NCBI GenBank assembly: GCA_900316645.1
Contig: ONDP01000006.1
Location: forward strand, 1-64,000
DNA from: an uncultured Prevotellaceae bacterium
Lineage (GTDB): Bacteria > Bacteroidota > Bacteroidia > Bacteroidales > Bacteroidaceae
DNA: 64,000 nucleotides
Reading direction: 5' to 3'
The translations under genes were made by a program, and so were the position numbers. Position 1 is the first letter of the stretch; each line of letters starts with the position of its first letter. Shown in pieces: positions 9,229-17,926 of this stretch. The notes below the pieces were generated by a model. The model was not told the DNA's origin and made no database searches. It saw only the letters and a program-made list of their open reading frames with translations.

Positions 9229-11577
9229 ATGGCAAATAACAACGATAATAATGACCTGCAGGATCTGGAGCATCTGATGGATGCCCCTACCCCAATGGAT
9301 GATGATACAGATGAGGCGACCTATCCGACGAGTATTGATTGTGGATTGCCTGAGGAAAACGATGAAGAGGGCGACCTGACTTTCGAGTTGGATCATTATA
9401 CATGTATTAACGGGAAATTGATACGCAAAGGCGAGAACGGCCATGCGGACATCTATTATGTAAATGATGATACTACTTATGAAGAGATAGTTCTAAAACT
9501 CTATCAGCCAGGCAAAGAGCCTAAGGATATGAGCGCCTTTGTAAGATTGCATGAAAACTATAGGTTTAGTGCAGATCCCAAATCATTCCATCTGCTCCCG
9601 CTGATGGATTACGGCTATTATCAGGATCCTGAGACGGGTAAGGAAAGATTCTATGAACTGACCCCCTATATGCAAGGTGGCTCACTCAACGGTATTCCTG
9701 CGAATACTTCTGCTGAAACGCTGAAGGATATCATCTTTTCCATTGCCAAGGCTTTATATATCTTGCATCAGGCATGGGATATGGCGCATGGGGATGTGAA
9801 GCTGAGCAATCTTTTCCTGACGAAGAAGGAGGACGGTCAGATTCTGCTTGGTGACTATGATAGTTTAACAGGAGAGGAAAACCATAAATGTGATTATGTT
9901 CAACTTGCGGAAATGCTGAGTCGTTTCAAGGTTGCCCAGACACCCGAGTTTCAGAAACTGATCAATCGTCTGGAAGCGGCCGAAGGATATGAGTGGACCT
10001 CGACGTTGATTGGCGAATGGTTTGAAGAGACGGAAGGTGAGGACTCGGTACATGGAACAAAGGCTATCTGTCAGATGCCTTACGAAGATATCGTCTATTT
10101 AGCCGAAATAGATGTCTCACGTCAGAACCATATGACTTTCCCGAATTGGACTACTGACATCTGCACCTATGCAGAACTATTGAGCCAAAGTGGCTATGAG
10201 GAACAGGGTGATTGGGTAGAGGATTGCAATGCGGGCGAAGGATGTGCGCCATATACGACATATATTCACAATTGGAAACAAGTGTATGGGCTTAAGGAAG
10301 AGGCCAAGCCTCCCCGCTTTTCTTTTCTCATAAAAGATTTAGAGAGCTTAGAATCTTTTTGTACTGACGATGCCGTCAAGACCATGCTTCGTGAAAAAAC
10401 GCTGAAAGACTGGATTACTATTTTCTTCCATGAGAATCCCTGGAAACCGTTTACCGAAGAGTATGAATATGAGCATGAGGTGGAAAGGTATCTTGAGTAT
10501 ATCCGCAAACTGGACCCTGATGATGAGAACGTCAGACGCTTGGACGAGGCCAGGGCGACCATCATGTCGGATGTGAGTGCGTTGGGAAACCAGAACACCT
10601 GGAAATGGGGCATCAGGTTCACGCAGGCGGTCTGTGGTCTGCTCTTTGTCATCCCCGCGCTGATATTTACCTGGTGGATGATTTTCAAAGGACTGCCTTT
10701 CGAGGGTAATCCGTACTCACCTACGATAGGAGGCGGTGTTGTTATCGCAGGCTGCATCGTAGGCATCATCCTGTATTATAGCTTAAGGGACAATGACGAC
10801 AGCAATGGTTGCGGATGTCTGCTGGCAGGCCTTGGAGGAGCCATCATCTTCGGCGTGATATTATACTTGACATTGAAGTTTATGTCAGTCATTTTGGCCG
10901 TCTTGCCTTGGTTGTGCGTGATTTTGATGCTGGGACTTGGTGTCTGGGTCTATTTTATCATATTTAACGAAGACCTTGAAACAATAGATGTGGATCCCCT
11001 GAATGATCCCGATATGTGGACTGTGCAACCACTCTATTATGCCTTTGATACGAGCAAACAGGGGTATGAGTATCGTCAGCAGGACTTATACAGAGGTCTT
11101 CCTTCTCTGTATCGGGATGGATTGAAGAAAATGGTCTTGATGATGATCGTTCCCATCCTTCTGGCTTGGGGAGCATTCTGGGGTTACAAAGCCATCTCAC
11201 CTGAGTTTGGCGGAAAGAAAATCGTAACAATTGAGGAACGTCTTGACAAATACGCAGGAGAATGGAGTGGTACTTTCGACGAGAAACCTGCCACCATGCA
11301 GATCTTAAGTACACGTCCTGACAGTTTCAGTCTGTCAATCACGGTGACCTACCAGAAAGCCGTAACCCAGACCTTTACGGGTAAGTTGGATGGTTTGATT
11401 GATCTTAACCTTGAAAACGATACGCCCGATGATAATGTCTTGGATGGCAGTTTGGATATAACAATCAATTATGATCATCCGGACTCTTTCCATGGTAAAT
11501 ATAAAAATTATACTACAGAGAAGACATGTCTTTTCAGTTTCAAAAAAATAAAAGCAGAAAATGATTCAGTGCAATAA
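9229..11577 (+). CDS. Membrane-anchored Ser/Thr protein-kinase-like protein
   Basis: 782 residues. After an acidic tail (1-50) comes a protein-kinase fold: candidate ATP-binding Lys in IVLKLY, catalytic loop HGDVKLSN (Asp and Asn kept; the Arg of HRD is Gly) and DYD in place of DFG. The C-lobe seems short. About residues 464-655 hold five hydrophobic segments (464-486, 498-520, 532-552, 554-578, 635-655), which would place the last 125 residues, a beta-rich domain with no familiar signature, across the membrane. So the protein could pass an envelope signal to the cytoplasm or the reverse. The FHA protein encoded downstream is the obvious phospho-Thr reader. The last 17 bp overlap the next gene. 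Activity is plausible, not proven. Confidence 0.75.
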   Translation: MANNNDNNDLQDLEHLMDAPTPMDDDTDEATYPTSIDCGLPEENDEEGDLTFELDHYTCINGKLIRKGENGHADIYYVNDDTTYEEIVLKLYQPGKEPKDMSAFVRLHENYRFSADPKSFHLLPLMDYGYYQDPETGKERFYELTPYMQGGSLNGIPANTSAETLKDIIFSIAKALYILHQAWDMAHGDVKLSNLFLTKKEDGQILLGDYDSLTGEENHKCDYVQLAEMLSRFKVAQTPEFQKLINRLEAAEGYEWTSTLIGEWFEETEGEDSVHGTKAICQMPYEDIVYLAEIDVSRQNHMTFPNWTTDICTYAELLSQSGYEEQGDWVEDCNAGEGCAPYTTYIHNWKQVYGLKEEAKPPRFSFLIKDLESLESFCTDDAVKTMLREKTLKDWITIFFHENPWKPFTEEYEYEHEVERYLEYIRKLDPDDENVRRLDEARATIMSDVSALGNQNTWKWGIRFTQAVCGLLFVIPALIFTWWMIFKGLPFEGNPYSPTIGGGVVIAGCIVGIILYYSLRDNDDSNGCGCLLAGLGGAIIFGVILYLTLKFMSVILAVLPWLCVILMLGLGVWVYFIIFNEDLETIDVDPLNDPDMWTVQPLYYAFDTSKQGYEYRQQDLYRGLPSLYRDGLKKMVLMMIVPILLAWGAFWGYKAISPEFGGKKIVTIEERLDKYAGEWSGTFDEKPATMQILSTRPDSFSLSITVTYQKAVTQTFTGKLDGLIDLNLENDTPDDNVLDGSLDITINYDHPDSFHGKYKNYTTEKTCLFSFKKIKAENDSVQ

Positions 11578-14074
11578 ATGTTATGCCGACAATCGCGACG
11601 ATGCACTCTACTGTCGTCGTTGTGGCGAGAAGTTCCCCGACCTGGCCGATCAGATACTTCAGCACATCATCGGGCAGGACAGATCTGTCAAAGTCATTCG
11701 TCAGCTGGCCGAGTATTATCTGATGCTTAAACGCAACAGCAGCCATGGTCAGCGTCCTGACATGGACATACTGTTGAAGGGCAGCAGTGGTACGGGTAAG
11801 GATTTTATTGCCAATATCATTCAGGAATATTTCTTCAAGAAAGGTATCGTCCAGAAACAGATGGTCATGGTTGACGCTGCCGATTTTGAGGTATGGATGG
11901 ACAAGAAGACCACCGATGACTTCAAGGCACTTGGTGGTGGCATTCTGTTTATCAACAACATTCATATGCTCATCCACGACAACAATAACATCTCGCCTAT
12001 CGACGTGCTCTTTAGCCGAATGGAGAGTTGGGAGACTGATTCCACGGCAGGATGGGACACCTATCCCATCATCATCATGGCAGGCCATCCAATAAATATC
12101 GATAAGTTCTTCAAGGAGAAGCCTGCAGGTCTTAATCGCTTTGCCAAGGTATTAGACTTGCAGGATATGAATGCTGACACGTTAAGCCGCATCTGCCAGA
12201 ACTGTTTGGAGAAAGATCTTCCTGTCAGCGAAGAGGCCTCACAACGTATCTTCGGTTTCTTCCGCAATGTGATCCGCAATCGAAAAGTGGACTTCCGCAA
12301 TGCGTGGGAAGCCATTGATAAGTGTAACAACATCCATTATCAGGCCATGATACATCACCATAGCGGTGTTGAGCCTGACGACATTACAGGCGAAGTTTAT
12401 GAACCTCGTTCGCTTGAGGACATCTTGGCTGAAATCGACAGTTATGTGGGCATCGAAGAGGTAAAGGAAGAGGTGCATAGCATTGTCAGGATGGTACAGA
12501 AGGCCAAGGCCGAAAACCCCAATGCCGATGTCAGACTGAAACACCACTATCTGTTTCTCGGCAATCCTGGTACTGGCAAGACCACCATTGCCCGTCTCTT
12601 CGGAGATATTCTCTACCAGCTCGGCGTATTGCCCAACGGTCAGTTTGTTGAAGTTCGTCGCGAGTCGCTCGTTGGCGAATACATCGGACAGACAGCCCCC
12701 AAGACCATGCGGGCCGTTGAGAGCGCAATGGGTGGTGTGCTGTTTATTGATGAGGCATATATGCTGGGGACAGGCTCTTCATCTTCAAGTAGTTCTGGGG
12801 GGAAAGCTGATTTCGGCTCAGAGGCCATTGATACCTTATTAGGTCCTTTGGAGAATCAGAAGGGTGACTTTGTCTGTATAGCTGCTGGTTACACCAAAGA
12901 GATGATGGAACGCTTCGTTCCTGCCAATCCAGGTATAGACAGACGATTCGATAAAAAGATCACGTTCCACGACTACACTGCCCCTCAGTTGCACGACATC
13001 TTTATGGGCATGTTGAAGAAGCAGGGATACACGCTGTCCGATGAGGCAGCCCATCGACTACCGCAGTTCTTCCAGAGTATGTATAATCGCCGGACTGCCA
13101 ACTTCGGTAATGCAGGCGTGGTTCGTAACACCTTGCAGGATGCTATTGATAACTATTCCAAACGCATCATAGAGCAACAACAGCCTGACGACCACGTCCT
13201 AACACCTTCCGATATTGAAGGTGAGGAAGCCACCAAAAAGGTCGACATCAACGAGATGATGGCTTCACTCGACAAGGATTTTATTGGTATGAGCAATGTC
13301 AAACAGCTCATGAAGGGAATAGCTGACGACAAGAACTTCATAGAATTGCAACTGAGCATGGGCATTGATCCCAATAATTCGGTGATAGGATTGAACATTG
13401 TGCTCGAAGGTAATCCTGGTACAGGTAAGACGACGGTAGCTCGGACAATTGGCAAAATGCTCTATGCTATGAAAGTGTTACCATCCGACCGTTTCGTCGA
13501 GCGTCAGCGAGACGACATTATCGGAGCCTTGATTGATTCTGGTGCTGAGAATATGAACAAAGCATTTGATTTAGCGATGGGAGGTACCCTCTTCATTGAC
13601 GAAGCATATCGACTGGCGCCACGGGGCGCTGCTGATGCAGAAGGTCGTAAGGCCATTGATACACTCATGCGTCGCATGCATGACGACCGTGGTAAGCTCT
13701 GCGTCATCTTAGCAGGATACAAAAAAGATATGGACTATCTGATGAATATCAACGAGGGGTTCAAAAGCCGCATCAATTATACATTGGTTCTGAAAGACTA
13801 CTCGCTCGAAGAATTGGCCGATATTTTCTGTCTGAAAGCCACTAACCAGAAAAACCCCTATCGCTTTGGCGAAGGTGCCAGACAAGCTTTGCTCGGCAAG
13901 ATAGAAGATATGCTGGAAAAGAGGACTGAAAACTGGGGAAATGCCCGTGAGATGGAAAACCTTTTTAAAGCTGTTACCAAGCGAACTGCTGCCCGTCTGC
14001 AACGGATGCAGCGTGAGGGGACGCTGACAAAGGAGGATTTCTTCACCTTCGTGCCAGACGATTTTTATTTTTAA
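11561..14074 (+). CDS. Zinc ribbon plus triple AAA+ ATPase, CbxX/CfqX type (B)
   Basis: 837 residues. A zinc ribbon (CNKC...CRRC, residues 4-24) precedes three AAA+ modules. Module 1 (about 30-280) is degenerate in the same way as in the partner at 5994-8480: Walker A GSSGTGKDF (Asp replaces Ser/Thr) and Walker B ILFINNIH. Module 2 (Walker A GNPGTGKTT at about 333, VLFIDEAY at about 393) and module 3 (GNPGTGKTT at about 616, LFIDEAYRL at about 677) are both intact CbxX/CfqX type. A run of seven serines sits just after the module-2 DEAY. The start codon lies inside the kinase gene (17-bp overlap, different frame), so expression is coupled to the kinase. Function within the island unknown; protein remodelling is the family expectation. 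Confidence 0.85.
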   Translation: MIQCNKCYADNRDDALYCRRCGEKFPDLADQILQHIIGQDRSVKVIRQLAEYYLMLKRNSSHGQRPDMDILLKGSSGTGKDFIANIIQEYFFKKGIVQKQMVMVDAADFEVWMDKKTTDDFKALGGGILFINNIHMLIHDNNNISPIDVLFSRMESWETDSTAGWDTYPIIIMAGHPINIDKFFKEKPAGLNRFAKVLDLQDMNADTLSRICQNCLEKDLPVSEEASQRIFGFFRNVIRNRKVDFRNAWEAIDKCNNIHYQAMIHHHSGVEPDDITGEVYEPRSLEDILAEIDSYVGIEEVKEEVHSIVRMVQKAKAENPNADVRLKHHYLFLGNPGTGKTTIARLFGDILYQLGVLPNGQFVEVRRESLVGEYIGQTAPKTMRAVESAMGGVLFIDEAYMLGTGSSSSSSSGGKADFGSEAIDTLLGPLENQKGDFVCIAAGYTKEMMERFVPANPGIDRRFDKKITFHDYTAPQLHDIFMGMLKKQGYTLSDEAAHRLPQFFQSMYNRRTANFGNAGVVRNTLQDAIDNYSKRIIEQQQPDDHVLTPSDIEGEEATKKVDINEMMASLDKDFIGMSNVKQLMKGIADDKNFIELQLSMGIDPNNSVIGLNIVLEGNPGTGKTTVARTIGKMLYAMKVLPSDRFVERQRDDIIGALIDSGAENMNKAFDLAMGGTLFIDEAYRLAPRGAADAEGRKAIDTLMRRMHDDRGKLCVILAGYKKDMDYLMNINEGFKSRINYTLVLKDYSLEELADIFCLKATNQKNPYRFGEGARQALLGKIEDMLEKRTENWGNAREMENLFKAVTKRTAARLQRMQREGTLTKEDFFTFVPDDFYF

Positions 14075-14087
14075 AGATTGAAAAGAT

Positions 14088-14615
14088 ATGAAACAGTGCC
14101 CACATTGTAAATCCGAGATACTCGACGACAGTCTCTACTGCGACCGCTGCGGTCAGCATCTGATGATCTGTGCCGACTGTGGAACCTATGCACGTGGGAA
14201 ATTTTGTCCCAACTGCGGTGGAAAACATATTATCGACCCGTTAGAGTATGAACAACAACATAAGCATGAGCAGTCTGTAGAAAACGCCACTGACATTGAA
14301 AAGCGGATGGCAGAGCTACGTTCTACTGATGGCAGTATCACACTCCTGCTCAATGATGCTGAGGAATACATCATCGGGCGCAAGTCGCCTCAGTTTGGCA
14401 AGCAATTGGCAGGATGTGCCCGTATGTCGCGCAAACATGCCAAGATGTGGTGTGGTAAGGATGACGGCAAATGGCGAGTATATGATTTTGCTTCCACCCA
14501 CGGCACCAAAATCAACGGTTATCCACTTGAGACCGAGACCACCTATTACATCAATGACGGCAACACAATTAGTTTTGCCGGTTATGAGTTTAGTTTCACG
14601 GAAAAAATCGAATAA
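14088..14615 (+). CDS. Zinc-ribbon FHA-domain protein
   Basis: 175 residues. Two zinc ribbons (CPHC...CDRC and CADC...CPNC, residues 3-47) are followed by a short linker and an FHA domain (about 85-172) with the diagnostic elements YIIGR, MSRKHAKM and STHGTKING. FHA domains bind phosphothreonine peptides, so a phosphorylated partner from the kinase at 9229-11577 is the natural hypothesis. It begins 13 bp after the second AAA+ gene and ends 4 bp before the next gene. The combination of FHA, kinase and CbxX-type AAA+ recalls parts of type VII secretion and of kinase/FHA-based conflict systems, but no secretion ATPase or WXG100 gene is in the window. Confidence 0.85.
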   Translation: MKQCPHCKSEILDDSLYCDRCGQHLMICADCGTYARGKFCPNCGGKHIIDPLEYEQQHKHEQSVENATDIEKRMAELRSTDGSITLLLNDAEEYIIGRKSPQFGKQLAGCARMSRKHAKMWCGKDDGKWRVYDFASTHGTKINGYPLETETTYYINDGNTISFAGYEFSFTEKIE

Positions 14616-14619
14616 GAAT

Positions 14620-15642
14620 ATGAAAAATCTAATTACAATTATCGTACTGTTACTGCTCGGCATAGAGGCTTATGCGGCAGAGGCTTATGTAGTGACATCA
14701 AAAAGTCTGAATATGCGGGCAAAGCCCCAAAATGGAGCCAAGAAACTAGGCTCGCTTCAACAAGGCGAAGTCGTCAGCGTGGATACCATCATCAACGGAT
14801 GGGCCACTTGTCTGAATGAGGCAGGAGAGACGTTCTATGTGTCTTCAAAGTATCTAGAGAAAGGAAAGTCACTGCCAGCGGCTGAAGAAAATAAGAAACC
14901 CGCGGTAGACGAGAAAGATCCTGCTGTGATTGTTCAGAAACAAGTATTGGAAGCATTGTCATCCGTTGGCATTCATATTGAGCAAAGCAAATCTACGCGC
15001 TACTTTGAGTATATGCTTTTTATGCCGCTCATCGTGGCAGGTGCCTGTTGGTTGTTAAGCTTGATTATGGACAAGCTCGGTTTAGGACAATATGCCATTC
15101 TGATAGGATTGGCCTTTTTAGGCTATCTTGAGTTGAAATGCATGCTGGGCTATAGCGGAAGCCCAGGGTTCTTCGTTCACGATGAAATGATGTCTATCTT
15201 GTTCTGGATGTTTGCGCTGTCCATCTTATTTATTTTCCAATCCATCTTTTTTGGATATGTAGGAATAGATGATGTGAGAACGGCAGAATGCCATGTTGGC
15301 TCTGTCACTGTATTCGGCTGCGCCACCCTGTATCTTATCACCTTTTTGATTTTCTCGGCCCTACAACCGTGGATTCTCCTGCTTTTCTTCTTTGGAATAG
15401 CACTCCATCTTGTCTTGATGTTTTTATGGGGCGATAAGAGTGTGAAGGGAGTGCTATGCTTTGCGGTTTATGCGGTGCTCTATGCGGTGAGTGCATTGGC
15501 CATATTCCTGTTTATGGTGATGTTCATTGGACATATAGTCTATTTGATGGGATGGTTTGGAAGTATTCTATTCATTCTCTTCCTCCTTGCCTGTGGCGGT
15601 GGAGGCGGACTTCAGATTATTGGAATTATCGTTAAAGCTTGA
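14620..15642 (+). CDS. SH3b domain multi-TM envelope protein (paralogue 1)
   Basis: 340 residues from the ATG at 14620; a longer upstream frame would overlap the FHA gene and is unlikely. Residues 1-20 look like a signal peptide (MKNLITIIVLLLLGIEAYA). About 23-80 form a bacterial SH3 domain (SLNMRAKPQNGAKKLGSLQQGE...GWATCLNEAGETFYVSSKYL). A lysine/glutamate linker leads to about six hydrophobic segments (roughly 130-335). The SH3b part would face the periplasm. The following gene is a close tandem paralogue. Bacterial SH3 domains commonly bind cell-wall peptides. Specific role unknown. Confidence 0.75.
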   Translation: MKNLITIIVLLLLGIEAYAAEAYVVTSKSLNMRAKPQNGAKKLGSLQQGEVVSVDTIINGWATCLNEAGETFYVSSKYLEKGKSLPAAEENKKPAVDEKDPAVIVQKQVLEALSSVGIHIEQSKSTRYFEYMLFMPLIVAGACWLLSLIMDKLGLGQYAILIGLAFLGYLELKCMLGYSGSPGFFVHDEMMSILFWMFALSILFIFQSIFFGYVGIDDVRTAECHVGSVTVFGCATLYLITFLIFSALQPWILLLFFFGIALHLVLMFLWGDKSVKGVLCFAVYAVLYAVSALAIFLFMVMFIGHIVYLMGWFGSILFILFLLACGGGGGLQIIGIIVKA

Positions 15643-15646
15643 AGAC

Positions 15647-16777
15647 ATGAAAAAACTTATATCAATAATCGTACTATTACTGCTCTGCATAGCGGGCAGT
15701 GCGGCAGAGGCGTATTTGGTGAATACCAAGACCCTGAATATGCGGGCAAAACCCCAAAGCGGAGCCAAGAAACTAGGTTCGCTCAGACAAGGTGAAGTCC
15801 TGCAGGTGGATACCATCATCAATGGATGGGCCACTTGTCTGAATGAGGCTGGAGAGACGTTCTATGTGTCTTCGAAACATCTGATAAAAAAGGAGGAAGC
15901 CAAGGCCAAGAAGAAAGCAGAGGATGAAAAAGAGTATGGCATCCCGCCCACATGGACACTACAGCAGAAAATCAGAAAGGCACTGGCCGCTATAGGTTTC
16001 GAGGTGAAGCCAAATCCGTCAACGACGCCGTTCTCCTGGGTCTTCTATCTGTGCTTCGGCGGTGCAATCTTCTTATTGCTTCTATATCTTATCCTCAACC
16101 ATTTTGATGAAGATGTGGCACTTCTTGCTTGTACGACATTAGGGACGCTTGTAGGGACAGTGATGAATGCACTTGAGATCTGGTGTGTCGTCAAGTATGA
16201 TGGCGATCCGGCATGGTTCTGCAGTATTGACTGTGGTGTGCTGACAATTATCTTCTGGCTGGTGATAGCACTTGTCATCCTGTGTGCGCAGATATTCCTT
16301 CTTTTAGGTATGAATGCTAGTGTGACAGGCATTTTGGGTGCCAAGGTGGATGACTTTGATTTCCTTGGACCCGCCAGTACTTGTATCTTTGCTGGCATCT
16401 ACCTGGTGCTTTACCTGTTTCTGACATCCCTGCAGCCATGGGTGGTGGGACTTTTCATCTTGGCTCAGATCGTCCATCTTGTCTTGCAACTCATTGATCT
16501 GGAAGACAAGAGTGTGAAGGGACTTATCATCTTTGGATTGTATGCCGTCAGTTATCTCATCATAGCTGTGGCAACCTTCCTCATGATTGTCATGGTCATT
16601 TCCCACCTTTTCTACCTCGCGTCAAACGTCAGTTTCTGGTGGTATGTTGGCATCATCGTTGCTATCATATTTGTTGCAAGTATCATCGCGGATAGCGATC
16701 ATAATTATTGGTACGACAAATGGGATATTTACGACAAATATGGTAATTACAAGGGAACGATAAAAAGAAGGTATTAA
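15647..16777 (+). CDS. SH3b domain multi-TM envelope protein (paralogue 2)
   Basis: 376 residues from the ATG at 15647, 4 bp after the previous stop. It repeats the plan of its neighbour: signal peptide (MKKLISIIVLLLLCIAGSA), SH3b domain nearly identical over LNMRAKPQ.GAKKLGSL.QGE and GWATCLNEAGETFYVSSK, lysine-rich linker, then about six membrane segments that have diverged more. The C-terminus is a short tyrosine/lysine-rich cytoplasmic or periplasmic tail. The pair looks like a recent duplication in which the sensor half is conserved. Possibly the two form a heteromeric membrane complex; this is inference. Confidence 0.75.
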   Translation: MKKLISIIVLLLLCIAGSAAEAYLVNTKTLNMRAKPQSGAKKLGSLRQGEVLQVDTIINGWATCLNEAGETFYVSSKHLIKKEEAKAKKKAEDEKEYGIPPTWTLQQKIRKALAAIGFEVKPNPSTTPFSWVFYLCFGGAIFLLLLYLILNHFDEDVALLACTTLGTLVGTVMNALEIWCVVKYDGDPAWFCSIDCGVLTIIFWLVIALVILCAQIFLLLGMNASVTGILGAKVDDFDFLGPASTCIFAGIYLVLYLFLTSLQPWVVGLFILAQIVHLVLQLIDLEDKSVKGLIIFGLYAVSYLIIAVATFLMIVMVISHLFYLASNVSFWWYVGIIVAIIFVASIIADSDHNYWYDKWDIYDKYGNYKGTIKRRY

Positions 16778-16827
16778 GACTGTAGCATATAGGAACTTTG
16801 TATAGAGATTAATTAAAATATAATATT

Positions 16828-17895
16828 ATGGTAATAGAAGAACTTATCAAAACAAAAGAACTGAGGGACATTGACCTTGGAGGCCAAACACTGGAGTCTG
16901 TGAATTTCAGTGGATGTACTCTCGTTAACGTGAACTTTAAAGATGCCATATTAAGGCATTGTAGTTTTGAAGAGGCAACACTGGAAAACTGTGATTTCGA
17001 CCATAGCGGCAAGACAGGAGAACCAACGCTTCAGAGTGTCTCGTTTCGTAAAGCGACGCTCACGAGTTGCCGCTTCCGTTATGCTAACATCTCATGGAGC
17101 GACTTCCGTTATTCTCGCATCGACAGCGCGACATTCGAGGACTCTATCGTAGATTTTTGCGACTTCTACAGAGCCTTCTTTGAGGGCGTCGTACTCTTTA
17201 AGCACTCTGCTTTCAGCAACTGTAGCTTTTTCAATGCCTATTTTGGCGACGGTGCCAATATCCGCAGGGAAAACCTTTACAAGGGACGTATCCTCCAGCA
17301 GGACAAAGACGACTATACAAAATTCCTTGTTGATTGGCATAGCTTCGGCACTGGTGTCCGTACCAACGACCAGAGTAAGGTTTCCGACTGGAGTCCTGCA
17401 GAAGCCGTGAAAGCTCGTTGGGCAGATGCGGAAGACATCTACAAGACGCTCAATGGATTATGGGCAGGCAAAGGCTATATTGCCGATGCCAACTGGGCCT
17501 ATGTACAAGGTCGTCGCATGGAACGTCATAGGATGGTTGCCGATTACGATAATCCTGAACTGACGTTCTGGACCAAAGTTAAGAACACATGGAGCATCTG
17601 CACGAACTATCTCTCCGACCTCCTCTTTGGCTATGGCGAGAGTATGACCAAGATGATTCTTACCTATATCTTTACCGTGTTCCTCTTTGCGTTGTTCTTT
17701 AAAGCCCAAGTATCACCCTTGGAATATCTGGAGGCTCTTGGAATAAGTCTGAAGAACATGGCAGGAATGGACTCTGATATACTGAGGGAGGTCTCGCCTA
17801 TTGTGGATATGCTCAACCTAATGCAGACCACTATCGGTATCCTTCTCACCGGTATCTTCGGTTTCATTCTCGGCAACAAAATTAGAAATCAATAA
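16828..17895 (+). CDS. Pentapeptide-repeat protein with C-terminal 2-TM pore-like region
   Basis: 355 residues. Residues about 10-145 are pentapeptide repeats of the A(D/N)LxX type (VNFSGCTLVNVNFKDAIL, SFRKATLTSCRFRYANIS, DFYRAFFEGVVL). A mixed middle region (150-265) follows, then two membrane segments (about 270-290 LTYIFTVFLFALFF and 333-350 TIGILLTGIFGFILG) separated by a 40-residue loop. Pentapeptide proteins with a two-TM channel-like tail are known, but the K+-channel filter (TxGYG) is absent, so pore function is only a possibility. The gene is 50 bp after the SH3b pair and may have its own weak promoter (GAACTTTG at about 16793). Confidence 0.7.
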   Translation: MVIEELIKTKELRDIDLGGQTLESVNFSGCTLVNVNFKDAILRHCSFEEATLENCDFDHSGKTGEPTLQSVSFRKATLTSCRFRYANISWSDFRYSRIDSATFEDSIVDFCDFYRAFFEGVVLFKHSAFSNCSFFNAYFGDGANIRRENLYKGRILQQDKDDYTKFLVDWHSFGTGVRTNDQSKVSDWSPAEAVKARWADAEDIYKTLNGLWAGKGYIADANWAYVQGRRMERHRMVADYDNPELTFWTKVKNTWSICTNYLSDLLFGYGESMTKMILTYIFTVFLFALFFKAQVSPLEYLEALGISLKNMAGMDSDILREVSPIVDMLNLMQTTIGILLTGIFGFILGNKIRNQ

Positions 17896-17926
17896 CAAGT
17901 TTTTGTATTAAGTTACAGATTTACGT

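Noticed and set aside
14296-14619. Longer N-terminus for the first SH3b protein
   Set aside because: Would overlap the FHA gene in another frame and hide a normal signal peptide; ATG 14620 is better.
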